Shown here piece by piece: positions 12,301 through 22,450 of a stretch of DNA of 64,000 bases (position 1 is the first letter of the stretch; the number at the start of each line of letters is the position of its first letter). A model generated the notes under the pieces. The model saw nothing but the letters and a program-made list of their open reading frames with translations, ran no database searches and was not told the DNA's origin. The translations under genes were made by a program, and so were the position numbers. This stretch comes from Sinohyriopsis cumingii (Eukaryota > Mollusca > Bivalvia > Unionida > Unionidae): assembly GCA_028554795.2 (NCBI GenBank), contig CM068825.1:158539053-158603052 (forward strand), written 5' to 3'.

Positions 12301-15300
12301 TCAAGAAGTGATGCCCCACTCAGGTTCCTCAGACCAAAAGATAAGCAAATCCATACTGGAAGCTGAAACCATACAACAGCTGTGGCCTTAAAGGGATGGC
12401 AGTTGTGCTCTATGTATAGTTTACTCTTCAGTTTCTTCATCTGAAAAGAAGTTTTTTTAAAAAACAGAAATAAAACACAGTAGGTAAAGTAACATCCAAT
12501 ATTATTATGCAGTCAATGCTATGTAAACAAGAGACCTATGTGGGGTTGATATCATTCCCCTGGCTACATCACTGGCTTACCAGTAAGTAAGTACCAAAAG
12601 AACAAAACACTGCAAAATATCTCCCAAACATTATATCATGTCTATTTTACTTATTTTTCTGTAGTCCAATTAAAAGTCTTACCAAATATAAAAAGCAGAA
12701 TCAAGAATACTGTCTCTTGCTCATAACTTGGCCCATGTAAGATATGGATCACATGATCCTATTTACTGAAATCTGAGGAGATCTCAAGATCTATAAAGTT
12801 AGTAAGTTCAGCCAATCAGATGCAAGACAGGATGGTCATTGCATATTTAACAGCAGAGCAGCACAGCAATGACTAGCCTTACTCAGGGACACATCACAAA
12901 AGCCTGATTTGGATTCAAACCCATGACCTTCAGATTGTAAGTCAGCTATCTCATTTATATGTGCTGAGCTGACTTATCATAGAACCCATCTAAGACAATG
13001 ATTATATAAGCGTATTTACAAAGCTGGAGAAAAAATGGATCAAAATTTGGTCTCCAGAGTTATAACCATTTGAGCCAATCAGATTTAACATTACCTCTTA
13101 AATATGTGCAGAGTTTATTCATAATCAAAACTATTCTCACTCAAGTCATAAAGTATTGACTAGCTGTGCCAGTCAATTGCATGAACATCTAACTGATGTT
13201 TTCGTGGGAGATTGTACGACTTACATACTATGTTTAATCAACAGCTGATCCTGCTTATTATCAAATTCATCTGAGATCTTGATTTTTATTATATACATGT
13301 ATGTCCATATTCCAAATCAGATCCAAATCTGAATGGCTGCCTTGGAACAAAGAAGCAACAATTGATGACATTCAGTGATGTTGTCCCAGTAGGTGCTGAT
13401 GTCAATTTCAGAGATAGTACAATGGCACTCCATTACTTTTTTTGTAAAAGGGGGCCAACAAATGTGTCAATGAAATAGATGAGGAATCTGTGAAATACTG
13501 AGTGGATAAAGAAGATTAGAGTTCTGGTTGTGTTAATAGTATAAACAAGAGTTCTGCAAAATGCTGTGTCAGTGAAATATACATGGTTTCTGTGAAATGC
13601 TGTGTCAATGAAATAAACAAAGTTTTATGGAATGTTGTGTTAATGGAATAGATATTGCTACTGTGGAATGCAATGGCAATGAATCAATAAGGGCTCAGTG
13701 AAATGCAGTGTACATGACACATACAAGGATTTTGTGGAATGCTGTGTCAATGAAAATGATTAGGGTTCTATGGAATGTTGTCAATGAAATAGACAAGGGT
13801 TCTGTGGAATGCTGTGTCAATGAAAATGATTACGGTTCTGTGGAATGCTGTGTCAATGAAATAGACAAGGGTTCTTTCCAGGATGCTTTCTTAAAATTTG
13901 GTCAAATTCTGATGTGCATTTTTTTTTAAAGCTATTAAAATTATTTTTTTCTAGTCTCAGCAACAGTGAAAATTTTTGATGGCAGATTGATACCATTTGT
14001 ATAAAACCGAAAGCCCTCTATGTCAAGATACTTGCTGTCACATTTGGTTACATTCTGTAGAGCTGTCTTTGTGAAGAAGTCACTTAAACATTCTAAAGCT
14101 GGCCATATTTGGCAGATCAAAATATCATTTGTACAAAACTTAAAACCAACTTGGCCTGGATGTTTAATGTCATATTCTCTCCATGTTTTTTAAAAGAAGT
14201 CGTGCAAAAAATCTGATGTTGATGCTGTAAATGCCACTACAGGCAAGGCTGGTAATAGGACTAGTACATCAGTATTATTCCAAAGTTTCTATTGAATACA
14301 ACAAGGATTATGCTATCAGGTGAAGTGTGCAAAATAATCACCTGTAACTGCATGACTTCAGCTGAAAATATGTAAATGCAACAACAAAGTAACACACTAA
14401 ACTTGAGGCATCTGCAACAATCATCTAGCTGTGTATGTGATTTTAAGTAACAATTTACTGTATATTTTGTTTGGACATACTAAATGTATACAGGCCTATT
14501 GACTATCCAAATACAATGGAATACATGTATACAGACCTACTGCCTAATCCAATTACAATGGAATACATGTATACAGACCTATTGACTATCCAATTACAAT
14601 GGAATACATGTTTACAGGCCTATGTACCATCAAATTACAATGAAATACAAATATGCAGGCCTACTGACTATCCATTTACAATGGAATACATGCATACAGG
14701 CCTATTGCCTATCCAATTACAATGGAATACATGCATACAGTCCTAAGGCCTATCCAATTACAATGGAATACATGCATACAGGCCTATTGCCTATCCAATT
14801 ACAATGGAATACATGCATACAGGCCTATTGCCTATCCAATTACAATGGAATACATGCATACAGTCCTAAGGCCTATCCAATTACAATGGAATACATGCAT
14901 ACAGGCCTATTGCCTATCCAATTACAATGGAATACATGCATACAGGCCTATTGCCTATCCAATTACAATGGAATACATGCATACAGGCCTATTGCCTATC
15001 CAATTACAATGGAATACATGCATACAGTCCTAAGGCCTATCCAATTACAATGGAATACATGCATACAGGCCTACTGACTATCTAATTACAATTGAATACG
15101 TGCATACAGACCTATTGCCTAATCCAGTTACAATGGAATACATGCATACAGTCCTAAGGCCTATCCAATTACAATGGAATACATGCATACAGGCCTACTG
15201 ACTATCTAATTACAATTGAATACGTGCATACAGACCTATTGCCTAATCCAGTTACAATGGAATACATGCATACAGTCCTAAGGCCTATCCAATTACAATG

Positions 15301-17347
15301 GAATACATGCATACAGGCCTCCTGACTATCTAATTACAATTGAATACGTGCATACAGACCTATTGCCTAATCCAGTTACAATGGAATGCATGCATACAGT
15401 CCTACTGCCTATCCAATTACAATGGAATACATGCATACAGGCCTACTGACCATCTAATTACAATTGAATACAAGCATACAGACCTATTGCCTAATCCAAT
15501 TACAATGGAATACATGCATACCGTCCTATTGCCTATCCAATTACAATGAAATACGTGCATACAGGCCTACTGACCATCTAATTACAATGGAATACAAGCA
15601 TACAGACCTATTGCCTAATCCAATTACAATGGAATACATGCATACCGTCCTATTGCCTATCCAATTACAATGAAATACGTGCATACAGGCCTACTGACCA
15701 TCTAATTACAATGGAATACATGCACACAGGCCTACTGACTATCCAATTACAATGGAATATATGTATACAGGCCTACTGTTCATCCAGTTACAAAGGGATA
15801 CATGTATACAGGCCTATTGACTATCCAATTATAATGGAATACATGTATACAGGCCTACTGTTTATCCAGTTACAAAAGAGATACATGCATAGAGGCATTC
15901 TGACTATCCAATTACAATGGAATACATGTATACAGGCCTACTTACCATCAAATTACAATGTAATACATGTTTACAGGCCTATTGACTATCCAGTTACAAA
16001 GGAATACATGTGTACAGACCTAATGACCATCAAATTACAATATAAGAAAATTCACTGGAAAAAGAAATTTCTATTTTGTCACCTGATCAGTGCGAGTCAC
16101 ATATAATGAAGTTATTATTTGAATCTCACAACATGCTATGGAATATTATCATTGAATTAATAATAAAAACTAAATACACATCTATTGTGAAATGTATAAT
16201 TTAAATCTGTAATAAAATGTTACTAAAAAGGTATAGTTTATTTTTTATTTCTGACAGCTATGTAAATACTTAAATCCCTGTACGTGTTTTTTATGCATAA
16301 GGTCACAAAATATTTAGTTTCTCCAAGAAGGAATAACTCTGGTAAGTAAGTAGCGATATTGGAAAAGCCCACATGCAAAAATAATTGCTTCTAACACTGG
16401 AATAAACTTCAAGACAATGATTATTATCATTACTATTATTATTTTTTTATTATTATGTTAATGCATCAGGTTTGGGTCATTCATATGTCCCTATGACTGC
16501 ACAACTGTTCCTGGTTCCTCTGTCTGGAATGAATGACTGTTCCCTCTGATCCTGACCTATCTCAATTATGATACAGTGACTGGTATTGTATACAACTTTC
16601 AATAAACACAAAATCTGAACGATGATGCTGCCAGTGCCACCAAAATGTAATACTTTTGTCCAGCCATTTATAGGCCAACCATGCCCATAATAAATAGTAA
16701 CATTTTATATTGTAACACAGCAATTCAAACCATACCTGTGCTGTAAACATATGTTTTGCTTCTTTTTCACCAAAACCAAACTGTCTTCTCGCCATATTCA
16801 CTTCCACATTGAGTTTCTCTGCCATTTCCTTCAATACAGTACCATGCAAATGTACTATCTTGAATAAAATTTTACGACAGTATATACTGAGTGGTAATGT
16901 CACAAAGGCCCTGAGTGTAAAAGTCACAAAAGCAATAGTTAGCCACCATGGGAAACCTGTAAAATCATGCATGGACTCGAGTGCAGTCATTGTGAAATCA
17001 ATAAATGGGTTATTTGGACCAAAGTATGTTCTATAGAAGCTCTCAGCAGTAAAATTCCGCCTCTGTAGTTCATAAATTTTTAAAGATTGTCTCCCCTGAA
17101 CAGACTGTATTATATCAGTCCTGCTCAGAATATGACTGTAAGCAACACATACTGATCTGCAGGATGGATATTTATTAGCATACAAGGGAAAGGAATTCAT
17201 TTTGTTGTTCATGTAAAAGGATGAGCAACTCAGTTTTTGTATCCTGTTGAGCACTCTAGCACAATTTATATGTGAAAATTTGGATCCTCTAGTTGAAAGG
17301 ATATGGTATAGTATTCCACATATCTTGATTCCAGGTCTTGGAAACAT
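6277..17347 (-). CDS. COX18: COX18-like mitochondrial inner membrane insertase (split gene, 3' end not found)
   Basis: COX18 belongs to the Oxa1/YidC/Alb3 family. In the mitochondrial inner membrane it helps move the C-terminal tail of cytochrome c oxidase subunit 2 across the membrane during complex IV assembly. Four coding exons join in phase (612, 154, 110 and 93 nt; 323 codons): 16736-17347, 12287-12440, 9241-9350, 6277-6369. Family landmarks are GFPWWLTIAF (about 131-140, first membrane segment), NCHPFKATAVVWFQLPVW (about 217-234, second), GGMLWFSDLT (about 262-271) and LQEVLNYIFRGFSIFLILVG (about 299-318, last segments). The N-terminal ~100 residues suit a mitochondrial presequence. The start ATG at 17347 sits 7 nt after a likely acceptor (TTTTTCAG), so a 5' untranslated exon is expected. 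Human COX18 is about 333 residues; roughly the last 40 residues are missing here. Introns are 2.9 to 4.3 kb. Confidence 0.87.
6776..7276. repeat. 62-bp minisatellite, 8 copies
   Basis: The unit containing GCCACTGTATACTGACTAGG recurs every 62 bases (6781, 6843, 6905, 6967, 7029, 7091, 7153, 7215). Copies differ by a few bases (ATGGCC/ATAACC, CTGATCC/CTAATCC), alternating in a way that suggests duplication of two-unit blocks. It lies between COX18 exons 3 and 4. Confidence 0.93.
7277..9240. other. COX18 intron, nothing recognised
   Basis: AT-rich intron sequence between exons 3 and 4. No repeat family, coding stretch or RNA gene was recognised. Confidence 0.5.
9241..9350 (-). CDS. COX18: COX18 third coding exon
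   Basis: Acceptor TTATTTCAG, donor GAG/GTAAAA. It completes the split codon and adds residues 257-292, with GGMLWFSDLTQSDPTFIVPV matching the human GGILWFPDLT segment and the third membrane span after it. Length 110 nt (2 + 108) restores phase 0. Confidence 0.85.
9590..10175. repeat. Degenerate ~150-bp tandem repeat
   Basis: Four or so diverged units recur, each holding a TCTAATTTT(A/C)(G/A)TA-like start, a GGTGGATTG/GGCAGATCAG-like middle, a TTTGTATAAATTTT-like stretch and a CTTCATGC-like close followed by TCAAGATTGGTT. Unit length is about 140-160 bases, judged by eye. Related units occur at 13890-14230 in the next intron. Confidence 0.55.
10176..12286. other. COX18 intron, nothing recognised
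   Basis: AT-rich sequence inside the intron between exons 2 and 3. It may hold further very diverged units of the ~150-bp repeat (around 11690-12100), but these cannot be separated from background by eye. No gene seen. Confidence 0.4.
12287..12440 (-). CDS. COX18: COX18 second coding exon
   Basis: Encodes residues 205-255 plus one base. The acceptor reads TTCTTTTCAG just above 12440 and the donor GTATGT starts at 12286. The peptide runs from MKKLKSKLYIEHNCHPFK to GASLLEAGFI and aligns with the human stretch around NCHPFKATVLVWIQLPMW, one of the best conserved parts of the family. Confidence 0.87.
12790..12990 (-). repeat. tRNA-derived SINE remnant
   Basis: On the minus strand a head with GGTCATGGGTTTGAATCC matches the RNA polymerase III B box (GGTTCRANTCC) with its usual flank. 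It is followed by GTGTCCCTGAGTAAGGC, a motif common after the tRNA-like head in many animal SINEs. No clear 5' end or target duplication is visible, so it is an old fragment in a COX18 intron. Confidence 0.5.
13470..13880. repeat. Diverged ~36-bp minisatellite
   Basis: About eleven degenerate copies of a unit reading roughly GGTTCTGTGGAATGCTGTGT then CAATGAAATAGACAAG. The last three copies (13790-13876) are nearly identical and the first ones much decayed, so the array has grown or been homogenised at its right end. Confidence 0.8.
13890..14230. repeat. Degenerate ~150-bp repeat, second location
   Basis: Two to three units of the same kind as at 9590-10175: GATGGCAGATTGATACCATT, TTTGTATAAAACC and TTTGTACAAAACTT blocks with GAAGAAGTC closes. 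Old and diverged. Confidence 0.45.
14484..16050. repeat. 41-bp minisatellite, about 38 copies, with higher-order units
   Basis: The unit is CCAATTACAATGGAATACAT followed by GCATACAGGCCTATTGCCTAT, repeating every 41 bases. From about 15060 to 15420 a three-unit block of 124 bases repeats, marked by GAATACGTGCATACAGACC at about 15090, 15214 and 15338. The left part of the array is the most uniform and the right end (15780-16050) the most decayed. Because the unit lacks stops in several frames, it produces overlapping open frames of 69-151 codons; these are products of the repeat, not genes. Confidence 0.95.
16051..16735. other. COX18 intron, nothing recognised
   Basis: AT-rich intron sequence next to the first coding exon, with a short ATT-rich run near 16420-16455. 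No gene seen. Confidence 0.5.
16736..17347 (-). CDS. COX18: COX18 first coding exon
   Basis: Encodes residues 1-204. The frame starts MFPRPGIKIC, passes the first membrane segment (about 132-157) and ends FTAQ before a donor reading CAG/GTATGG. The upstream open extension to 17380 crosses a pyrimidine-rich CAG acceptor at 17355-17357, so it is intron and the ATG at 17345-17347 is preferred. The exon ends in phase 0. Confidence 0.85.
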
Positions 17348-17357
17348 TTTGAATCTG

Positions 17358-19019
17358 AAAAAGAAAACAATAAATCCCATTGACTATTACCATAAGTACA
17401 TTGCATACATTAAAGAGTGGGACTAATTAGTCAGTGGAATTTTAAATTAGTGGCATGTAGATAATTTAATGGTTCCCAGCCTTGGTGCTGGCAGGTTGTT
17501 TCCCATGTTACTTTGAGCAAGTTATTCATCTTCAAAAAATACTAATGATAGAATGAACTGATTATGGCCGATATTCTTCACTGAAATAAGATGCAACATT
17601 ACATGAAGCTGTTACTTATATTATTCTATAATTGACAATCCTAAATTTGACCTCTGAACCCTCCCAAGGACCACATGGGGCAGGAGCTCAAGTATAAATT
17701 ATACTATTGTTGATAATAAAACCATAGCAATAAATCTACCAAGTTCTGTGCATTTCTACCCAGTATTTAATTGGGTACAGATGAGGTAATTGAGACAGAT
17801 TAAGAGTGTTATGTATATATAATCTGCATTGTTTGTTTGTTAGTTTTTATTTATTTTCTTTATTTCATTATATGCAATTGTAATGCAAGACTGTATGTTG
17901 GACTTAACTTTGTCAGAAATCAAGTTTTCTAGCTGACCTAATTAGTGAATTTTGTATTCTGTAAACAACTAATACATAGCTAAAATATTCTCTGTATGTA
18001 TGGGTTTAATATCAGGGTCATTATTACTAGAAGTAAACATGTTTATTTGGGTCTGGGTCCTGGTTTTTGGAATTCCCCTACAATTTACCTGGTGTACCTG
18101 ACAGTTTCCAGGTTATATATTATAATTTTAGTAATAGACTTGCTAATAAGATCAAACATTTTATTTTGTAAGCATTAAGAACTTTCTAGAAGGTTATTTT
18201 TCATTAGTCGATGTCTTTTTTATATATAGAAAATGTTAATTGTGACCTGAGATCGAGTTAAAAACTATATAATCTAGTTACTGGAAAGATTATTCATTCA
18301 TGCTTGAGAATCTAGCAGAATCAATTTTGTATTTATGTTGTGTCCAGAAGTTCATATGGGCTGGAATTTATTTCTTTAATTCAGTGATTATTTTCTCTGG
18401 AAATACAGAGTGCTCATAAAAAATAATATTCCTGGGCAGAGACATTCACTGGGATTTATAATGAATTCTCACATGGAATTATTGTGTTAGTGGAGTGATG
18501 AAGATACCTACTTGTACCTTGTATGTTTTGCAATGTATTAAATACTAGTTGAAGGTTGTAAGAATGTCTTAAACTCACTACCCAAAGATCAGATGAAACT
18601 ATCTGTGTCACCTGGGCTACCGAAGTTAAAGACATGTTATTTCACTTTGGTTCTGGGTATGTCTGACTGAATCAAGATGCTGTAGACAAAAAACAATTTT
18701 TCTCACTATTTTTGCAAAGAATTATGGATTTGACTTTCTAAAACTGGCAAAGTGATATTAACAATTCACACAAATGTGTGTATTACAGCATGCATAAAAC
18801 CAAATTAGGAGCAAAAAATACCTCTTGTGTGGATTATCATATTTTCTTACGAAGTTACTTGCTTAATTTAGGTGCTCAGTGCAAAAAATGAAAATAGTGG
18901 CATAGCAGGATTGTGAGAAATAAAAGGAATTATGCCATAAAAATAATATTTATTTTATAGAAGACGAATTCCATTTTGGTTGTGTTTGTCCAGCTTATGA
19001 CCATTTAAGAAAGAACTAC
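17358..19019. other. Upstream of the COX18 coding region
   Basis: Probably the first intron and 5' region of COX18, since an acceptor lies just before the start codon. No promoter motif or 5' exon could be placed with confidence. Confidence 0.4.
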
Positions 19020-19059
19020 TTTAATGATGCTCATTATCTCTATCCTTCTGCAGAAAAAT

Positions 19060-19255
19060 TTGTATCCCTCATGAGTCATCTCAAATGGGTAATGATTTAA
19101 TTTGTATCCCACATGAGTCATCTCAAATGGGTAATGATTTAATACTGAATTTATGAAACAAGTTGAATAATGTCCAGCTTTTATGAGCCTTGGCAAGCAA
19201 AAGCTGGATATATTCAACGAGTATCATTAATTTAATATTAAATCATTACCCATTT
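19060..19255. repeat. 41-bp direct duplication with an inverted third copy
   Basis: TTTGTATCCCTCATGAGTCA and the following 21 bases occur twice in tandem (about 19060-19142, one difference). About 100 bases on, the end of the unit (AAATCATTACCCATTTGA) appears in the opposite orientation near 19240-19258. This could form a hairpin; no function is implied. Confidence 0.75.
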
Positions 19256-19959
19256 GAAATTCTTTTTATCACATAGTTTTTATTTCTGTGGAAATTACTT
19301 AGATGGAAAGAAGAACAAATAATTTCGTTCATTCTGACAGACGTTGCGCCTTTTATTTGTTGTACATAAAAATTAGCCCCAAACAAAGTTGAATTAGTAT
19401 TAATGTTTAAAAGTAGATTATATTTTTCTTACAATCTATAAGTCAAAGAACAAGTGTCCTTCCTAATAAACAGAACATTTTGCACAGACAAAATCATTTT
19501 TCACCACACAACGTACAATGCACGTGATGTTGCATTGTCTGATGCAGTACCCCATTATAAAAAATAAAAAAATGCAGTAGATGATTGATGTTTACGTAAC
19601 CAAACATGTCACTTTCACAACTAAACATTACATTGTTGAAATATTCATGTGAAAGGAGGTTTACTGGTTGCAGAAATTCCCTTATTAACTGTAATATATT
19701 TGTGACTGGATATTTGCAGTATTTGACTTGGAACAGCAGACTACAGAGCATGTAAAAGAATTTGAATTTGAGTCGGAATTGCATCACATATTTACTGCAT
19801 AAATATGCAATGGTTGGATAAACTTCTGTCAGTTTGGATACCAATTTATGTCCATATTCTTCTGTGAACAGAGGTGAGTTTATTTACTTCTGTAAGTTAA
19901 CGTTTAAACTAAGCTTGTATATAGGAAGGATTCCATGCTACAGATATACCACCGCCCTC
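19256..19959. other. Stretch without recognised gene
   Basis: AT-rich sequence with only short open frames. Nothing recognised. Confidence 0.4.
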
Positions 19960-20160
19960 AACCTCCACCCCACACAAGCAATACCAGTAGTTTTGTTGTT
20001 GTTGTGGGGTTTAATGCCATTTTTCAGCACACGATAGGCTATGCATGGCGGCCAGTATTAATGGTGGAGGAAGAACCCGGGAAAACCCCGGGAAGAACCA
20101 CCAACCCACGAGAAGCTACTGGCAAGCTTTCTCATATACCCACATTGGCAGTAGTTTTGC
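19960..20160. repeat. GC-rich block, probable dispersed repeat
   Basis: A locally GC-rich segment containing AATGGTGGAGGAAGAACCC and GGGAAGAACCACCAACCCAC within AT-rich surroundings. Such proline/glycine-rich-looking blocks recur in mollusc intergenic DNA in my recollection, but no second copy is in this window, so the call rests on composition only. Confidence 0.3.
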
Positions 20161-20750
20161 TTGTTGTTGTTATTTTCTCTTCTGGTTTTAGTCATTTTTC
20201 ATGTAATGATATATTTATTATACACGACATAACAAACCCCTGCAGGGATAAATTATCCATAAATAAACAAACTGAGACCATTTTTCCCCAATTCTTTTTC
20301 GTGAGTCTATTAAAAAAATGGTGGCCAAAAATGTTTTTTGACAACAAAAAATTCCAGAAGTCAGGGTTTTCCGACAATTGCAGCCAATCACTAAAGAGAA
20401 TACTGCTCAAAAATTTCATGGGCTTATTTGGACCAATCAGAATCATATAAAGTGTCACGTTATAATATCAAAAATATGAAGCACACACTATAGGCAAAGT
20501 CTACTGACTATGTGATAAATTATTGGTTGTTCATCATAAACAATCTTTGATAACTCAAACAAATAGTGAATAATATACTTAGAGGCAGTAACATCTTTAT
20601 AATATTATGCACTAATTATAGGAAACCATGTATGTATACTCGTAATAAACACCATATTTAACTTCTTTACACCATGTATTAAATTATATTTACTTGTATC
20701 TTGTAATATGGGCTGGTGGCCTAAGGTCCTGAAAAAGGTATATTATTGTT

Positions 20751-21075
20751 GTGTGTGTGTGTGTGTGTGATTTGGATTTTTAACGTAGCTTTAACAATTT
20801 TTCAGTCATATCGCTACGATGTCTGCAATGTGGCAGTTTATAGTGATGTCTAGCACTGGGGCATCATGCCGCAGACATGTAGCATGATGTCCCACCCAGT
20901 CACATTATCCTGACACCGGGCTGACTAGTCCTAACACTAACCTCTTAATGCTGAGCGCCAAGCGAGGCAGCTGTTAGTACCGTTTTTGTAAGTCTTTGGT
21001 ATGACTCGGCCGGGGATCGAACCCACGACCTCCCGCATCCGAGGCGGACGCTCTAACCACTAGGCCACCGGAGCG

Positions 21076-21078
<3 letters not shown>
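20751..21078 (-). mobile_element. tRNA-derived SINE, copy A (near full length)
   Basis: Read on the minus strand it begins GACCGCTCCGGTGGCCTAGT. A-box-like GGCCTAGTGGTTAGAGC and B-box GTTCGATCCCC give a clear tRNA-like head. A ~200-bp body follows (GGCGCTCAGCATTAAG..., GTCTGCGGCATGATGCCCCA..., CGTAGCGATATGACTG) and a CA-repeat tail. It shares head, body and tail with copies at 21221-21647, 27172-27267 and 48622-48931. The body is of the kind described in bivalve SINEs, though the exact family cannot be named without a search. A TA microsatellite adjoins the head end. Confidence 0.88.

Positions 21079-21108
<30 letters not shown>
21079..21108. repeat. (TA)n microsatellite
   Basis: About 15 uninterrupted TA units directly next to the SINE head. 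Confidence 0.95.
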
Positions 21109-21116
<8 letters not shown>

Positions 21117-21220
21117 ATTATTATAATTAGTTGAAAAAAATTCTTACAGGAGAAAGAAAATTAAAAAATACTGGCTGGAAGAAAAATTTGATAATCCCCC
21201 CTAACATTTGCAAATTAAAG

Positions 21221-21647
21221 ATGTGTGTGTGTGATTTGGATTTTTAATATAGCTTTAACAATTTTTCAGACATATCACTATGATGTCTGCAGTGTGGCAC
21301 TTTATAGTTATGTCTAGCACTTGGGTATCACGCTGCAGACATGTAGCATAATGTCCCACCCATTCAAAATTATCTTGACACCTGGCCAACCAGTCTTAGC
21401 ACCATGTCCCACCCAGTTACATTATCCTGACACCTGGCCAACCAGTCTTAGCACCATGTCCCATCCAGTCACATTATCCTGACACTCGGCCAACCAGTCT
21501 TAGCACTAACCTCTTAATGTTGAGCTCCAAGCAAGGCAGCTGCTAGTACCTTTTATATAAGTCTTAGTACGAGTTGGGCGGGGTTCAAACATATGACCTC
21601 CTGCATCCAAGGTGGATGCTCTAACCACTTAGGCCACTGAAGTAGTC
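21221..21647 (-). mobile_element. tRNA-derived SINE, copy B, with internal triplication
   Basis: Same family and orientation as copy A about 140 bases away, but older: the B box has decayed to GGTTCAAACAT (minus-strand context) and the body has many differences. A 52/53-bp segment of the body (ATGTCCCACCCAGTTACATT through CCAACCAGTCTTAGCACC) is present three times in tandem at 21351-21508, making this copy about 100 bases longer than the others. Confidence 0.85.
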
Positions 21648-22267
21648 GAAAATTAAAAATAAAGGTTGGCCTTTATTTTCAGGGACTTTAATATTTCAAT
21701 GTTCAATTTAATGATGAAAGAAGGAAATAAGCAAACTTTCAAGTCTGATAAATGTCAAAATTGTTTTCCTTGTACATTGATGAGGAATCCATTCATAAGA
21801 AGAATTTATAAACACTCGCACATGCATGGGTATAGTCCTCAGGCATGACATTGAGCTGTTGAACATTTCGGTGTTTATTTTTGAAAAGGAACAGGATACT
21901 TGAGTATCTATCAAGAGATCAAGAGAGGATGCTCTTAGCCAACTAGCGATGGAAATGTATATTGCATGATACCCCAATTCATGTAGAGTAATAGCTCACC
22001 AGTGATATATAAAGAGGCATACAGGACAATGCATACCTTGTAAAGCACAGTAGATAAGGCATTATGACTAGAACTTGTTGCACACAAGTCTCATGGGAAA
22101 ATTGCCCTTGTCCATTAAGGTCTTTATTGCCTTATATTATTTGCAGCTGAATGGAACCTTATGAAAAATGCCAAAATAATCGTTTTAAATTCAATCTACA
22201 TGACACAAGTGCCTCCCCTTTATGAATTAGGGACCCACAACTTCATTGGGGGGAGGGAAGGGGAAAG

Positions 22268-22450
22268 GAAATGCAATTGCTCAGTTGGTATAGCATCAGA
22301 TTTGTAATCAAATAGTTCTGGTTGCGATGCCTTCCCAAGCCACAGCCCAGGCAGGATATCTCAGTGTGTCATTAGAAAAGGCACTTGGCTTCTAATTCCT
22401 TGGCTTGATAAAGCCATTAATGTCTATAAAGTGCTGCTAACACCCAAACC
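22268..22450 (+). repeat. Second tRNA-derived SINE family, old copy
   Basis: A tRNA-like head reads TTGCTCAGTTGGTATAGCAT (A box) and, 35 bases on, GGTTGCGATGCC (decayed B box). It is followed by a non-tRNA body ending near CTGCTAACACCCAAACCC. The body is unlike the SINE at 20751-21078. It is degraded and lacks a clear tail. Confidence 0.55.

Noticed and set aside
14622-15077. Repeat protein of 151 codons
   Set aside because: Frame arises from the stop-poor 41-bp minisatellite; overlapping frames in other phases are equally open.
20990-21078. tRNA gene on the minus strand
   Set aside because: Good A and B boxes, but they are the head of a SINE with the same body and tail as other copies; no closed cloverleaf with a free 3' end.
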